64,000 bases of DNA. It comes from UBA3210 sp963610315 (lineage in GTDB: Bacteria > Bacillota_I > Bacilli_A > RFN20 > CAG-449). Numbering within the stretch: the stretch's first letter is position 1; each line of letters starts with the position of its first letter. Shown in pieces: positions 42,657 through 50,879 of this stretch. The stretch is taken from NCBI GenBank assembly GCA_963610315.1, contig CAVDMV010000006.1, positions 1 to 64,000 of the forward strand, given 5' to 3'. The position numbers and the translations under genes were made by a program. Under the pieces are notes generated by a model. The model saw only the letters and a program-made list of their open reading frames with translations. It ran no database searches and had not been told where the DNA came from.

Positions 42657-43434
42657 GGCGCATCAACTTCCTTTCTAATAATCCTAATAATTTAGTTAAG
42701 ATATAAACGATGACAAAATAAGTTACACCCATCACTAAATAAACAGTTGTATAATCATATGTTGCAGTCGCTAAAGATTGGAAAGCTTTAGTTAAATCGA
42801 CAACTGCAACGAAAGAAACAATTGAAGTTTCTTTTACTAAAGTAATTAATTCATTACCTAAAGAAGGTAAAGCATTTCTTAATGCTTGAGGGAAGATAAT
42901 TCTTGCCATAACTTGGGAATAAGATAAACCAAGTGATCTACCCGCTTCCATTTGTCCTTTAGGGATTGAATTAATGCCTCCACGAATAATTTCAGAAACA
43001 TAAGCTCCTGAGTTAAGGCCAAAAGCAATAATCGCGACAAATAAAGAATCAACATGAAGTGGAGCGAGAATAATAAAGTAGATAATTAATAATTGAACTA
43101 CCATTGGAGTACCTCTAAAGATTGATACATAAGCTTTAAAGATATTTTGTAGTACAAGAACAAAGATGTTTTCACTCTTTATATTAAGTATTAAACAAGT
43201 GATAAAGCCAACAATAACACCTCCGACAAAGGCGCATATGGTAATAAGCATTGTCGTACCTAAACCATTAAAGAGATTTTGAATATTTTTAGGATTAGAG
43301 AAGTTAGTATGTAACTTATCTCCAAGTCCTTCTTTAAATACTAAAGCAAGAGTTAATAATATTAAGAAGAAGGTTAATAGCATTACCCATTTAACTAAAG
43401 TATTCTTATTTTTAAATAACTTATTAAGCTGCAT
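42643..43434 (-). CDS. Polar amino-acid ABC transporter permease (HisM/ArtQ family)
   Basis: This is a 263-residue inner-membrane permease with about five to six hydrophobic segments. The EAA-loop region is GQMEAGRSLGLSYSQVMARIIFPQALRNALPSLGNELITLVKETS, the family hallmark. YVSIFRGTPMVVQLLIIYF is the other conserved segment. An N-terminal extra helix (about 13-32) precedes the core. It overlaps both the binding-protein gene (11 bp) and the ATPase gene (14 bp), so the three are translated together. Confidence 0.94.
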   Translation of the reverse strand: MQLNKLFKNKNTLVKWVMLLTFFLILLTLALVFKEGLGDKLHTNFSNPKNIQNLFNGLGTTMLITICAFVGGVIVGFITCLILNIKSENIFVLVLQNIFKAYVSIFRGTPMVVQLLIIYFIILAPLHVDSLFVAIIAFGLNSGAYVSEIIRGGINSIPKGQMEAGRSLGLSYSQVMARIIFPQALRNALPSLGNELITLVKETSIVSFVAVVDLTKAFQSLATATYDYTTVYLVMGVTYFVIVYILTKLLGLLERKLMRHVRG

Positions 43435-44230
43435 AGTAAGTATTAATTATTTCTGCAAGTTTGCCATTAGCTTTAATTTCTTTAATAAATGAATTTAAAG
43501 AATCTAATAAAGTTGTATTACCTTTTGCAACTGCAATTGCATATTCTTCTTCTGTTAATACAACGTCTTTAACTACTTGGCAAGTAGGATATTGTTTTAC
43601 ATATAAACTAGCCGGTGCTGAGTCAATAATAACTGCATCGATATTTCCATCTGCGAGGTCTTTAGTTGCAAGTAGGCCATCTTTATAACCTTTACAAGTT
43701 GCGTTCTTAATGCCTGCAAAGTCCATACCATCATCACCGTTAATATAAGATTCACCAGTTGTACCGATTTGACAACCAATCGTTTTTCCTTCTAAAGCAG
43801 TAATTAATTGATCTTTTGAATAATTAACTAATACTGAATCAGATTTAACAATAACAACTTGGCTAGCTTCATAATATGTATCAGAGAAATCAACAACTTT
43901 CGCTCTTGCTTCAGTCTTTGTCATACCTGCGATACCTAAGTCTGCTTTATAAGTTTGTACTGAAGGAATAATTGCGTCAAAATCAATATCACTAACTGTG
44001 AGTTTTGCTCCTAATGAATCAGCATATGCTTGCGCAAAAGCAATATCAATACCTTTGAATTCACCATTTTCTAAATATTCAAATGGTTGGAAAGTTGCAT
44101 TAGTCGCGACAATTAATTCTTTGCTAGATTTAATGTCATCTAATGTTTTCATGCTTGCTCCACATGAAGATAAGCCTGCTCCTAAAAATGAAATAAGACC
44201 TAATGTTAAAATTTGTTTTGTAAGTTTCAT
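43424..44230 (-). CDS. Amino-acid ABC transporter substrate-binding lipoprotein
   Basis: This is a 268-residue lipoprotein with lipobox GLSSCG (Cys near residue 23). It has the SBP_bac_3 family fold: LIVATNATFQPFEYLENGEFKGIDIAFAQA (ligand pocket start), AGMTKTEARAKVVDFSDTYYEAS (basic/polar amino-acid contacts), GCQIGTTGESYI and NIDAVIIDSAPAS. It is the first gene of the operon, about 55 nt after the T-box terminator, with ribosome site AGGAGG. An arginine-type ligand is inferred from the T-box. Confidence 0.92.
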   Translation of the reverse strand: MKLTKQILTLGLISFLGAGLSSCGASMKTLDDIKSSKELIVATNATFQPFEYLENGEFKGIDIAFAQAYADSLGAKLTVSDIDFDAIIPSVQTYKADLGIAGMTKTEARAKVVDFSDTYYEASQVVIVKSDSVLVNYSKDQLITALEGKTIGCQIGTTGESYINGDDGMDFAGIKNATCKGYKDGLLATKDLADGNIDAVIIDSAPASLYVKQYPTCQVVKDVVLTEEEYAIAVAKGNTTLLDSLNSFIKEIKANGKLAEIINTYYAA

Positions 44231-44284
44231 AATATATACCTCCTAAATTGAATAGAAACTTTCAAGTTAAGAGTGTTTTTAAAT

Positions 44285-44538
44285 AAAAAACGCCCTTAAA
44301 CAAGATTGTCTAAGGGCGATATAATCGCGGTGCCACCTTAGTTGCTCACTAAATCACTTTAATGAGTACTCTATGAGTTCCATCAAACTCAGACGCTTTG
44401 ACGGGCGAACCCGGGTTAGGCTTTTGTCCTACCAGCTCCAAGATACGTTCATTAAATTCTTCTATACTAGCCTTTCACCAATCGCTAGCTCGCTAAATAG
44501 TTTCGTTTAACTACTACTTCTTTTCGTTGCTTTTAATG
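44285..44538 (-). promoter_or_regulatory. T-box riboswitch, probably arginine-specific
   Basis: The minus strand carries the T-box proper AAGGTGGCACCGCG (44326-44339). It is followed by a terminator CGCCCTTA/TAAGGGCG (44291-44298 with 44311-44318) and a T-run. Upstream is a Stem I with the E-loop GAAGTAGTA, the distal loop GATTGGTGAAAG closed by CTAGC/GCTAG, and the specifier side TGAA-CGT-ATC before TTGGAG. Aligning with known glycine T-boxes (GAAA-GGC-ATTC) places CGT at the codon position, that is arginine. Uncharged tRNA-Arg would then switch on the downstream transporter. The T-box identity is firm; the codon is a moderate inference. Confidence 0.93.
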
Positions 44539-44543
44539 ACAAT

Positions 44544-44572
44544 ATATTATGTTTTCTTCAAGTGTATTGCAA
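44544..44572 (-). promoter_or_regulatory. Promoter of the T-box leader
   Basis: Minus-strand TTGCAA (44567-44572), 17-nt spacer, TAATAT (44544-44549), a few bases upstream of Stem I. Confidence 0.7.
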
Positions 44573-44606
44573 TAACTTTTTTTATTTTTTTTAATTTTAT
44601 AAAATA

Positions 44607-45458
44607 TTAAACGCCTGAATAGGATGAGAAGCCTCCATCAATTGGTAAAACTACTCCTGTAATAAATGAAGCAGCTTCTTCACTTAATAAAAATAGGACA
44701 GATCCTAATAATTCACTTGGTTCACCAAATCTTTCCATTGGAGTGGATGAAATAATTTTATGAGTTCTAGGAGTGGGAGTACCATCTTCATTCCAAAGTA
44801 AAGCTTTATTCTGCGCGGTTGAGAAGAATCCTGGTGCGATAGCATTTACCCTAATACCTACTTTAGAAAAATGGACTGCAAGCCATTTAGTAAAATTAGA
44901 TACGCTAGCTTTCGCTCCAGAATAAGCTGGAATCTTAGTTAAAGGAGTAAAGGCGTTCATCGATGAAATATTTAAAATGGAACATCCTTTTTTACCGATC
45001 ATATCACGTGCGAATTCTTGAGTAGGTAATAAAGTACCTAAGATATTTAAATTAAAAACAAATGAGAATCCTTCTTTATCTAAATCAAAGAAAGTTTTAA
45101 CATCACTATCTAAATCTGATTCAGAAAAATATTCTTTATCAGTCGTTGCTTTAGGATTATTTCCTCCAGCTCCATTAAGTAAAATATCGACAGAACCAAG
45201 GTCTTTTAAGATTTGTTCGTGACAAGCTTTTAATGATTCTTTATCAAGAACATTTGCTTCATAAGAAAAAGCAATTCCACCTTCTTTTCTTATTTCTTCA
45301 ACGTATTTATCCGCGGAGACTTTATGTAAATCAAGTAAAGCAACTTTCGCTCCAGCAGAAGCTAAAGCTTTTGACATCATGGAGCAAAGCACTCCTCCAG
45401 CTCCTGTAACAACTACTACTTTATCTTTTAAATCATGAACTTCAATTGGTAATTTCAT
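44607..45458 (-). CDS. SDR-family fructuronate reductase (D-mannonate oxidoreductase)
   Basis: This is a 283-residue short-chain dehydrogenase. The nucleotide site is VTGAGGVLCSMMSKALASAG, with NGAGGNNP (SDR NNAG equivalent). The catalytic Ser is in LNISSMNAF and YSGAK holds the Tyr/Lys pair. I start at the ATG at 45458 (site AAAGGAG); the upstream frame begins with a TTG inside uxuA. It is 1 bp after uxuA. In Bacillus-type clusters this SDR (YjmF/UxuB type) reduces fructuronate to mannonate in place of the MDR-type UxuB, so I infer that role. Confidence 0.88.
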   Translation of the reverse strand: MKLPIEVHDLKDKVVVVTGAGGVLCSMMSKALASAGAKVALLDLHKVSADKYVEEIRKEGGIAFSYEANVLDKESLKACHEQILKDLGSVDILLNGAGGNNPKATTDKEYFSESDLDSDVKTFFDLDKEGFSFVFNLNILGTLLPTQEFARDMIGKKGCSILNISSMNAFTPLTKIPAYSGAKASVSNFTKWLAVHFSKVGIRVNAIAPGFFSTAQNKALLWNEDGTPTPRTHKIISSTPMERFGEPSELLGSVLFLLSEEAASFITGVVLPIDGGFSSYSGV

Positions 45459-45459
45459 T

Positions 45460-46494
45460 TTACTTTTTCTCCTTTTCAAGCGCTTCAAATAAGCCTTGTA
45501 AATAGCAAGCTCCTAATGCTCTATCGTATAAACCATAACCAGGTTTCGCTTCTTCACCAAAGATATTTCGACCATGATCTGGTCTAACATATCCATCAAA
45601 GCCATTATCAACTAATTCTTTCACAATTTGATAAATATCAACATTTCCATATTCGGTTTGATGTCCATTTTCATAGAAATCAGTTTCGTTAATAAATTTA
45701 AGTTGCCTTAAATGAGCAAAATAGATTCTGCTTGAATATTTTTTCGCCATAGCTGGTAAATCATTAAATCTACCCGCGCCGAGTGAACCGGTACAGAAAG
45801 TAATGCCGTTATGAACATTAGGTACTGCTTCAAATAATTTATCATAGTCACTTTCTTTACCAACAATACGTGGTAAAGAAAATATATCCCATGGAGGATC
45901 ATCTGGGTGAATTGCCATATTGATATTAGTTTCATCACAACTAGGCATAATAGCTTTTAAGAAATAAACTAAATTATCAAATAATTGTTCATGAGTCATT
46001 CCTTCATATTCTTTTAATAAGCCATTTAGTTCTTCTTTCGTGTAAGATTCATCCCAACCAGGTAATCTTAAATTATGTTTATCTAATTTATTAAAATCTT
46101 CTTCACAATAAGATAAAGAATTAGAACCATCTTCATGAACATAATGTAAATTAGTTCTAAACCAATCAAATACAGGCATAAAGTTATAACAAATACATTT
46201 AACCCCGTATTTACCGAGTAATAAGATATTCTTCTTATAATTTTCAATGTATTTATCTCTAGTAGGTTTACCAAGTTTAATATCTTCATGAACTGGGACT
46301 GATTCAATTACTTCCATTTCTAGATGAGCATTATCACATAATTCTTTTAATCTTTTAATACTTTCTTCTGGCCAAACTTCACCAACTGGTACATCATATA
46401 CCGCGGTTACTACTCCTGTCATCCCTTGAATTTGCTTAATATAATTTAAAGGAATACAGTCATTTTCACCATACCATCTAAATGTCATTTTCAT
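45460..46494 (-). CDS. uxuA: D-mannonate dehydratase UxuA
   Basis: This is a 344-residue enzyme of the normal length for UxuA. It dehydrates D-mannonate to 2-keto-3-deoxygluconate. Blocks MTFRWYGENDCIPLNYIKQIQGMTGVV, VCICYNFMPVFDW-type ICYNFMPVFDWFRT, MAIHPDDPPW (metal-binding His/Asp), GITFCTGSLG, IYFAHLRQL and VRPDHGR are intact. With the downstream SDR it forms the glucuronate branch, which converges with the galacturonate genes at 24-28 kb on KDG kinase at 32.7 kb. Confidence 0.96.
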   Translation of the reverse strand: MKMTFRWYGENDCIPLNYIKQIQGMTGVVTAVYDVPVGEVWPEESIKRLKELCDNAHLEMEVIESVPVHEDIKLGKPTRDKYIENYKKNILLLGKYGVKCICYNFMPVFDWFRTNLHYVHEDGSNSLSYCEEDFNKLDKHNLRLPGWDESYTKEELNGLLKEYEGMTHEQLFDNLVYFLKAIMPSCDETNINMAIHPDDPPWDIFSLPRIVGKESDYDKLFEAVPNVHNGITFCTGSLGAGRFNDLPAMAKKYSSRIYFAHLRQLKFINETDFYENGHQTEYGNVDIYQIVKELVDNGFDGYVRPDHGRNIFGEEAKPGYGLYDRALGACYLQGLFEALEKEKK

Positions 46495-46520
46495 ATATAA
46501 AAAGTCTCCTTATTAAAATA

Positions 46521-46548
46521 ATTTTAATATAAGAAGAACAAAAGTCAA
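46521..46548 (-). promoter_or_regulatory. Promoter of uxuA-SDR
   Basis: Minus-strand TTGACT (46543-46548), 16-nt spacer, TAAAAT (46521-46526). The ribosome site AAGGAGA is 18-25 nt downstream. Confidence 0.72.
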
Positions 46549-46573
46549 TACTTGAAATAATTCCCATTATGGA

Positions 46574-46604
46574 CAAAAAAATAAGAGATACCTTTCGGTA
46601 TCTC
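46574..46604 (-). terminator. Intrinsic terminator after the alpha/beta-hydrolase gene
   Basis: GAGATACC (46585-46592) pairs with GGTATCTC (46597-46604). The loop is GAAA in the minus-strand RNA, followed by TTATTTTTTT. Confidence 0.9.
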
Positions 46605-46627
46605 ATTAACATATAAATAAAAAAGCT

Positions 46628-47404
46628 TTATTTTATACAATCAAACACTTCTTTAACCCAATCTTCAGGATAGCAATAAAAGAATGTTTCGTGATTTAGA
46701 TTTTGTTCGCGAATATCAGGATTTTTAAAATGTTTTAAATATCTTTTACGATATTTCTCACCCATTTTTAAAGCATAAAAAATATGTACGTTTGTATATC
46801 CATTACTAATTCCATATCCTATTGGAGTTATTAAATCTGAAACATATTGATTAAAAATGCTTTTCTTACTAACTTTATCTTTAATTTCATCAACCATAAA
46901 TTTAGATAAAAATTCATTCATTTGTTCATACCTAGTTTCATCTTCTTTTTTTAATTTTTCCTTCTTTTTAACCATAATATTAGGTAATTTTTGTTCATGA
47001 ATCATCTTGTATAGAATAGGAGTCATTATCTTACCTTTTATATAAGCGTTTATCCTATTTGCATGATCTAAATCACTACTACCTAAAATAATATGATCAA
47101 CTTTAATATTATTTCTCTTTACTAAGTATCCTGCAAAACTTCCTCCTAAAGAGCATCCATAAATTGCATGTATATGATTATCACAATTGTCTTTAATATA
47201 TTCTTCAATTAACTTAGTTTCTTTATCCATTGATTGATAATCATTATTATCTAATTCATCAAATCCTGTAAAAGATACAACTAAAGTTTGATATTTTTCA
47301 TTTAACAAAGGTACAACTTTATTAAATAAAGAATAATGACAACAGGTTCCAGGAAGTAATAATATAGCTGGTTTATCTTTGTCTCCTGATGTATAAATTC
47401 TCAT
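46628..47404 (-). CDS. Alpha/beta-hydrolase of unknown substrate
   Basis: This is a 258-residue alpha/beta-hydrolase. The oxyanion region is LLLPGTCCHYSLF, the nucleophile elbow IYGCSLGGSFAG (Ser near residue 90), and a late His lies in NHETFFYCYPEDW. A Lys-rich lid (about 130-165) precedes the C-terminal half. I start at the ATG at 47404 with AGGTGA, rather than the GTG at 47413. No signal peptide is seen. Monocistronic with its own terminator. An esterase or lipase-like function is likely; the substrate is unknown. Confidence 0.82.
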   Translation of the reverse strand: MRIYTSGDKDKPAILLLPGTCCHYSLFNKVVPLLNEKYQTLVVSFTGFDELDNNDYQSMDKETKLIEEYIKDNCDNHIHAIYGCSLGGSFAGYLVKRNNIKVDHIILGSSDLDHANRINAYIKGKIMTPILYKMIHEQKLPNIMVKKKEKLKKEDETRYEQMNEFLSKFMVDEIKDKVSKKSIFNQYVSDLITPIGYGISNGYTNVHIFYALKMGEKYRKRYLKHFKNPDIREQNLNHETFFYCYPEDWVKEVFDCIK

Positions 47405-47503
47405 GTTAGTCACCTATAACTCTCTACTACAAATACTTTAATACTTTATATTGTTTCTATCAAGTATTTAGAGATTATTTCAAAGTTATAGTTAAAAAAA
47501 CGA

Positions 47504-47531
47504 AGAAAAAAGCCCGACTTTCATCGGACTT
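47504..47531 (-). terminator. Terminator of the tRNA cluster
   Basis: AAGCCCGA (47510-47517) pairs with TCGGACTT (47524-47531, one G.U in the minus-strand RNA), followed by a TTTTTTC run. Confidence 0.87.
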
Positions 47532-47544
47532 CATATTCTCTAAA

Positions 47545-47632
47545 TGGTGCCCAGAACCAGAATCGAACTGGCACGACCTCATCGATCGCAAGATTTTAAG
47601 TCTTGTGCGTCTACCTATTCCGCCATCCGGGC
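47545..47632 (-). tRNA. tRNA-Leu (anticodon TAA)
   Basis: Long-variable-arm tRNA. Acceptor GCCCGGA pairs with TCTGGGC, the anticodon loop contains CTTAAAA with TAA, the T arm has GTTCGATTC, and CCA is encoded. It is last in a five-tRNA transcript. Confidence 0.94.
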
Positions 47633-47641
47633 ATTTAGAAA

Positions 47642-47717
47642 TGGTGACTCACTGGAGATTCGAACTCCAGACCCCTTGATTAAAAGTCAAGTGCTCTACC
47701 GACTGAGCTAGTGAGTC
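47642..47717 (-). tRNA. tRNA-Lys (anticodon TTT)
   Basis: Cloverleaf with acceptor GACTCAC/GTGAGTC, D arm GCTCAGTCGGTAGAGC, anticodon loop CTTTTAA and T loop GTTCGAATC. CCA is encoded. Confidence 0.95.
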
Positions 47718-47725
47718 ATATAAAT

Positions 47726-47800
47726 TGGCTGGGGTAGCTGGATTCGGACCAGCGCATGAGGGAGTCAAAGTCCCTTGCCTTACCGCTTGGCTATACCCCA
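47726..47800 (-). tRNA. tRNA-Gln (anticodon TTG)
   Basis: 5' TGGGGTA pairs with TACCCCA. D loop AGCCAAGCGGTAAGGC, anticodon loop CTTTGAC, CCA encoded. The initial U and this D arm are typical of bacterial tRNA-Gln. Confidence 0.94.
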
Positions 47801-47805
47801 AGAGA

Positions 47806-47889
47806 TGGTGGGCGGTGGTAGATTTGAACTACCGAACCCGAAGGAACTGATTTACAGTCAGCCGCGTTTGGCCACTTCGCTAACCACCC
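47806..47889 (-). tRNA. tRNA-Tyr (anticodon GTA)
   Basis: Long variable arm (TCCTTCGGGTTC region), anticodon loop CTGTAAA with GTA, acceptor GGGTGGT/ACCGCCC with one G.U pair, CCA encoded. Confidence 0.94.
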
Positions 47890-47911
47890 ATCGTGTGATT
47901 TTGATTAGAAA

Positions 47912-47987
47912 TGGTGGAAGTTATAGGGCTCGAACCTATGACCTCCGCCGTGTAAAAGCGATGCTCTCCCAGCTGAGCTAAACTTCC
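47912..47987 (-). tRNA. tRNA-Val (anticodon TAC)
   Basis: Acceptor GGAAGTT/AACTTCC, D arm GCTCAGCTGGGAGAGC, anticodon loop TTTACAC, T loop GTTCGAGCC, CCA encoded. First tRNA of the transcript Val-Tyr-Gln-Lys-Leu. Confidence 0.94.
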
Positions 47988-47998
47988 ATTTTTTCATC

Positions 47999-48049
47999 GC
48001 GTATCACAATACGCTTTAATAATATAGCATTAGAAAGAAAATGTGTCAA
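47999..48049 (-). promoter_or_regulatory. tRNA operon promoter and leader hairpin
   Basis: Minus-strand TTGACA (48044-48049), 17-nt spacer, TATATT (48021-48026). The leader then forms GCGTAT/ATACGC (47999-48014) just before tRNA-Val, a likely processing structure. Confidence 0.85.
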
Positions 48050-48135
48050 TTATTATTTTTTATTTTTTTAATTTTTTTTGAAAAAGTTAGTTCTTGTATT
48101 TTTTAACCAAAATTTGTGTCGTTAATCTATTAAAT

Positions 48136-48160
48136 AAAAATGAAGAAGTTTCCTCCTCCA
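48136..48160 (-). terminator. Intrinsic terminator of guaB
   Basis: The minus-strand RNA pairs TGGAGGAG (48153-48160) with CTTCTTCA (48141-48148) through two G.U pairs, with a GAAA loop, then TTTTTATTT. Confidence 0.85.
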
Positions 48161-48169
48161 TCTTTATTA

Positions 48170-49669
48170 TTATTGATTATTACCGTTTTTCAAAGTAACG
48201 TCGTGAGCCCCACCTTCCACAATTGAAGTAGAAGATACTACAGTAAGTTTTGCTTTCTCTCTTAATTCCTTTAAATTTAGAGCCCCACAGTTACACATAG
48301 TTGATTTAATTTTATAAGTAGTAAGTTCAACATTATCTTTTAATGAACCAGCATAAGGGACGTAAGAGTCAACTCCTTCTTCAAATGATAAAGTAGACTT
48401 TCCTCCAAGATCATAACGTTGCCAGTTACGAGCTCTATTCGATCCTTCGCCCCAATATTCTTTAACAAATCTTCCGTTAATTTTAATCTTTGGATTTGGT
48501 GATTCATCAAAACGAGCAAAGTATCTACCTAACATAACAAAGTCGGCGCCCATCGCTAAAGCTAAGGTAATATGATAGTCATGAACAATACCGCCGTCAG
48601 AACAAATTGGGACATAGATGCCTGTTTCTTTAAAATATTCATCTCTCGCTCTAGAAACATCTATTACCGCGGTTGCTTGTCCTCTACCGATGCCTTTAGT
48701 TTCTCTAGTAATACAAATAGATCCTCCACCAATACCAATCTTAACAAAGTCTGCACCTGCATTCGCAAGGAATCTAAATCCTTCTGCATCAACAACATTT
48801 CCTGCACCAACTTTCACTTTATCGCCATAAGTTTCTCTAATCCATTTAATCGCATTAGCTTGCCAATATGAAAAGCCTTCTGATGAATCAATACATAAGA
48901 TATCCGCGCCTGCTTCAACTAATGCAGGTACTCTTTCTTTATAATCACGTGAATTAATGCCTGCACCAACAATGTAAGATTTATGTGAATCTAATAATTC
49001 ATTTTCATTTTCTTTATGAGATTCATAATCTTTACGGAAAACTAAATATCTTAAGTTACCTTCCTTACTAACTAATGGTAATGTATTTAATTTATGATCC
49101 CAAATGATATCATTAGCCTCACCTAAAGTTGTTGTTTCAGGAGCGGTAATTAATTTATCTAATGGAGTCATGAAGTCTTTAATTTTTGTATCCATTGGTG
49201 TTTTAGAAATACGGTAATCTCTAGAAGTCACTATTCCTAACAATTTACCATTAGGTGTTCTATCATCAGTAATCGCGATTGTTCTATGTCCTGTTTTATT
49301 AGTTAAAGAAATAACATCTTCTAAAGTATCTTCTGGAGATAAATTAGAATCTGAAGTAATAAAGCCTTTCTTATAACTTTTTACTTTTTTAACCATTGCC
49401 GCCTCTTGTTCAATTGATTGTGAACCATAAATAAAAGATATTCCTCCTTCTTTAGCTAGTGCGATCGCTAAAGTATCATTAGAAACTGATTGCATAATAG
49501 CCGAAACCATTGGAATATTTAGCGTTAATGAAGATTCTTCTCCTTTTTTAAATTTAACTAAAGGCGTTTTTAAAGAGACATTTGAAGGTACGTTTTCTTC
49601 TCCTGTATAACCAGGAACTAATAAGTACTCTGCAAATGTCCTTGATGTTTCTTCAAAATAATATGCCAT
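48170..49669 (-). CDS. guaB: IMP dehydrogenase
   Basis: This 499-residue enzyme converts IMP to XMP, the first committed step of GMP synthesis. The TIM barrel holds the catalytic Cys in GIGGGSICITRETKG (about residue 320). A CBS-domain pair is inserted at about residues 95-230 (TSDSNLSPEDTLEDVISLT and MTPLDKLITAPETT). IDSSEGFS, GAGNVVDAEGFR and CSDGGIVHDYHITLALAMGADFVMLGRYFA are family blocks. The Arg-Tyr flap is GSNRARNWQRY. The C-terminus lies in the tail SSTSIVEGGAHDV. It has its own promoter and terminator. Confidence 0.95.
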   Translation of the reverse strand: MAYYFEETSRTFAEYLLVPGYTGEENVPSNVSLKTPLVKFKKGEESSLTLNIPMVSAIMQSVSNDTLAIALAKEGGISFIYGSQSIEQEAAMVKKVKSYKKGFITSDSNLSPEDTLEDVISLTNKTGHRTIAITDDRTPNGKLLGIVTSRDYRISKTPMDTKIKDFMTPLDKLITAPETTTLGEANDIIWDHKLNTLPLVSKEGNLRYLVFRKDYESHKENENELLDSHKSYIVGAGINSRDYKERVPALVEAGADILCIDSSEGFSYWQANAIKWIRETYGDKVKVGAGNVVDAEGFRFLANAGADFVKIGIGGGSICITRETKGIGRGQATAVIDVSRARDEYFKETGIYVPICSDGGIVHDYHITLALAMGADFVMLGRYFARFDESPNPKIKINGRFVKEYWGEGSNRARNWQRYDLGGKSTLSFEEGVDSYVPYAGSLKDNVELTTYKIKSTMCNCGALNLKELREKAKLTVVSSTSIVEGGAHDVTLKNGNNQ

Positions 49670-49702
49670 AATTTTATTTTCCCCCTAAAAATTATTTGAA
49701 AA

Positions 49703-49731
49703 ATTTTATTCTAAATAAATTAATAAGTCAA
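49703..49731 (-). promoter_or_regulatory. Promoter of guaB
   Basis: Minus-strand TTGACT (49726-49731), 17-nt spacer, TAAAAT (49703-49708). No riboswitch-like structure was seen in the short leader. Confidence 0.8.
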
Positions 49732-49816
49732 CAATTCTATAAGTTTTACTTAATAAATGCAAAAAGTGGTTAGCTTGATACTTAATTAGCAAAGTTACCA
49801 CAGTAATCATTTTATC

Positions 49817-49845
49817 TTGACACTTTCAATTTTATTAAATATAAT
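49817..49845 (+). promoter_or_regulatory. Perfect consensus promoter of the unknown two-gene cassette
   Basis: TTGACA (49817-49822), 17-nt spacer, TATAAT (49840-49845): a full sigma-A consensus, about 29 bp before the ATG. Confidence 0.9.
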
Positions 49846-49873
49846 AGCCAAAAAAGAAATGTGGTGACAATAT

Positions 49874-50878
49874 ATGGTGTTTAGTTCGTTTGTTTTAACT
49901 ATCTTTACATGTATTAGTGGTTGTTCTAATATTGCAAATAGTGTTATTTATGAAGCATTAAAAGAAAAAACTACCACAATTATTAATGCTGCATCTAATG
50001 CTTACGATTATTCAAATTATAATTTATCCACGAATGAAGAAACTTCTTTATTAAAGCAAAAATTATTAAAATATTATAAGGATAATGATTATTTAAATTC
50101 TAATGAAATTAATTCTTTGGAAAAAATCATTAAATCATCTTCTGATTACACTTATTTCCCTGATTTAGATTCTTTATTTATTAATGAAAATAATTTGGAG
50201 TCTTCAAATATACTAAACGAATCTAAAGAAATATTAAAAAACATTGTTAAAATAGAAGATCCAAATCAATATAACATCTCAAAAAGTCGAATAATAAACC
50301 AAATATATTTACCTAAAATATCGTTAACTTCATTAAATAGTAATTTTAGTGTCTATAATGGTAATGGCGGCAGCTCACCATGTGATGAATTCCCAATATT
50401 TGATTATAACGAAGATGAAGTTAGCTATTATTCAAGTGGCAAAATTGACAATACTAATTTTATGGGGATAATATGTTCAAAAGATGCTTGTGTTTCTTTA
50501 TATAATTTAGTAGCTGGATTTTTTAATAACCTCGGTAATAATAACGTCAATAACGCAAAAGGAATCGGAAGTATAATTTTAGAGGCATTAAAATCATTAG
50601 ATACTGTCGCTTGTGCAAGTGCGTCACTTATCGCTGCAGCATCAACTAAAATTGCAACTGCACTATCTACTATATTTAGTAAAATAATGATATTTTTTCA
50701 AAGCTTTACAGGCATTATTGGTAAAATAATCGCTGTAATTTTATTGCTAGTAGGAGCATCTTGCATTTATGTTATATCACGAATGATTGTTGCAGGATAT
50801 AATTCAAAAGGATATGCAATTGGATGGAAAATGAAAGGACTTTTCAATTTTTCTTGGTACAATGGAGAAACTAATTAA
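49874..50878 (+). CDS. Exported/membrane protein of unknown function (334 aa)
   Basis: Not recognised. The N-terminus MVFSSFVLTIFTCISGC is signal-like with a lipobox-like SGC (Cys19), though it lacks a basic n-region. Residues 30-180 are Asn/Ser/Tyr-rich with predicted helices. Residues about 205-300 contain small-residue-rich hydrophobic helices (ACASASLIAAASTKIATALS and IIGKIIAVILLLVGASCIYV). The tail FNFSWYNGETN follows. The ribosome site is GTGGTGA. It is the first gene of a two-gene cassette under a perfect promoter. The Ala/Ser/Gly helices resemble pore- or bacteriocin-like segments, but no immunity or export genes are identifiable. Confidence 0.7.
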   Translation: MVFSSFVLTIFTCISGCSNIANSVIYEALKEKTTTIINAASNAYDYSNYNLSTNEETSLLKQKLLKYYKDNDYLNSNEINSLEKIIKSSSDYTYFPDLDSLFINENNLESSNILNESKEILKNIVKIEDPNQYNISKSRIINQIYLPKISLTSLNSNFSVYNGNGGSSPCDEFPIFDYNEDEVSYYSSGKIDNTNFMGIICSKDACVSLYNLVAGFFNNLGNNNVNNAKGIGSIILEALKSLDTVACASASLIAAASTKIATALSTIFSKIMIFFQSFTGIIGKIIAVILLLVGASCIYVISRMIVAGYNSKGYAIGWKMKGLFNFSWYNGETN

Positions 50879-50879
50879 T

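Noticed and set aside
47775..47981. 68-residue ORF in the tRNA cluster
   Set aside because: It lies antisense across tRNA-Gln, tRNA-Tyr and tRNA-Val. Such ORFs are a usual artefact of tRNA arrays.
49670..49816. Purine riboswitch upstream of guaB, and a GTGGT/ACCAC inverted repeat near 49767-49802
   Set aside because: The guaB leader is too short and lacks the conserved purine-aptamer core. The inverted repeat is imperfect and not placed at a promoter.
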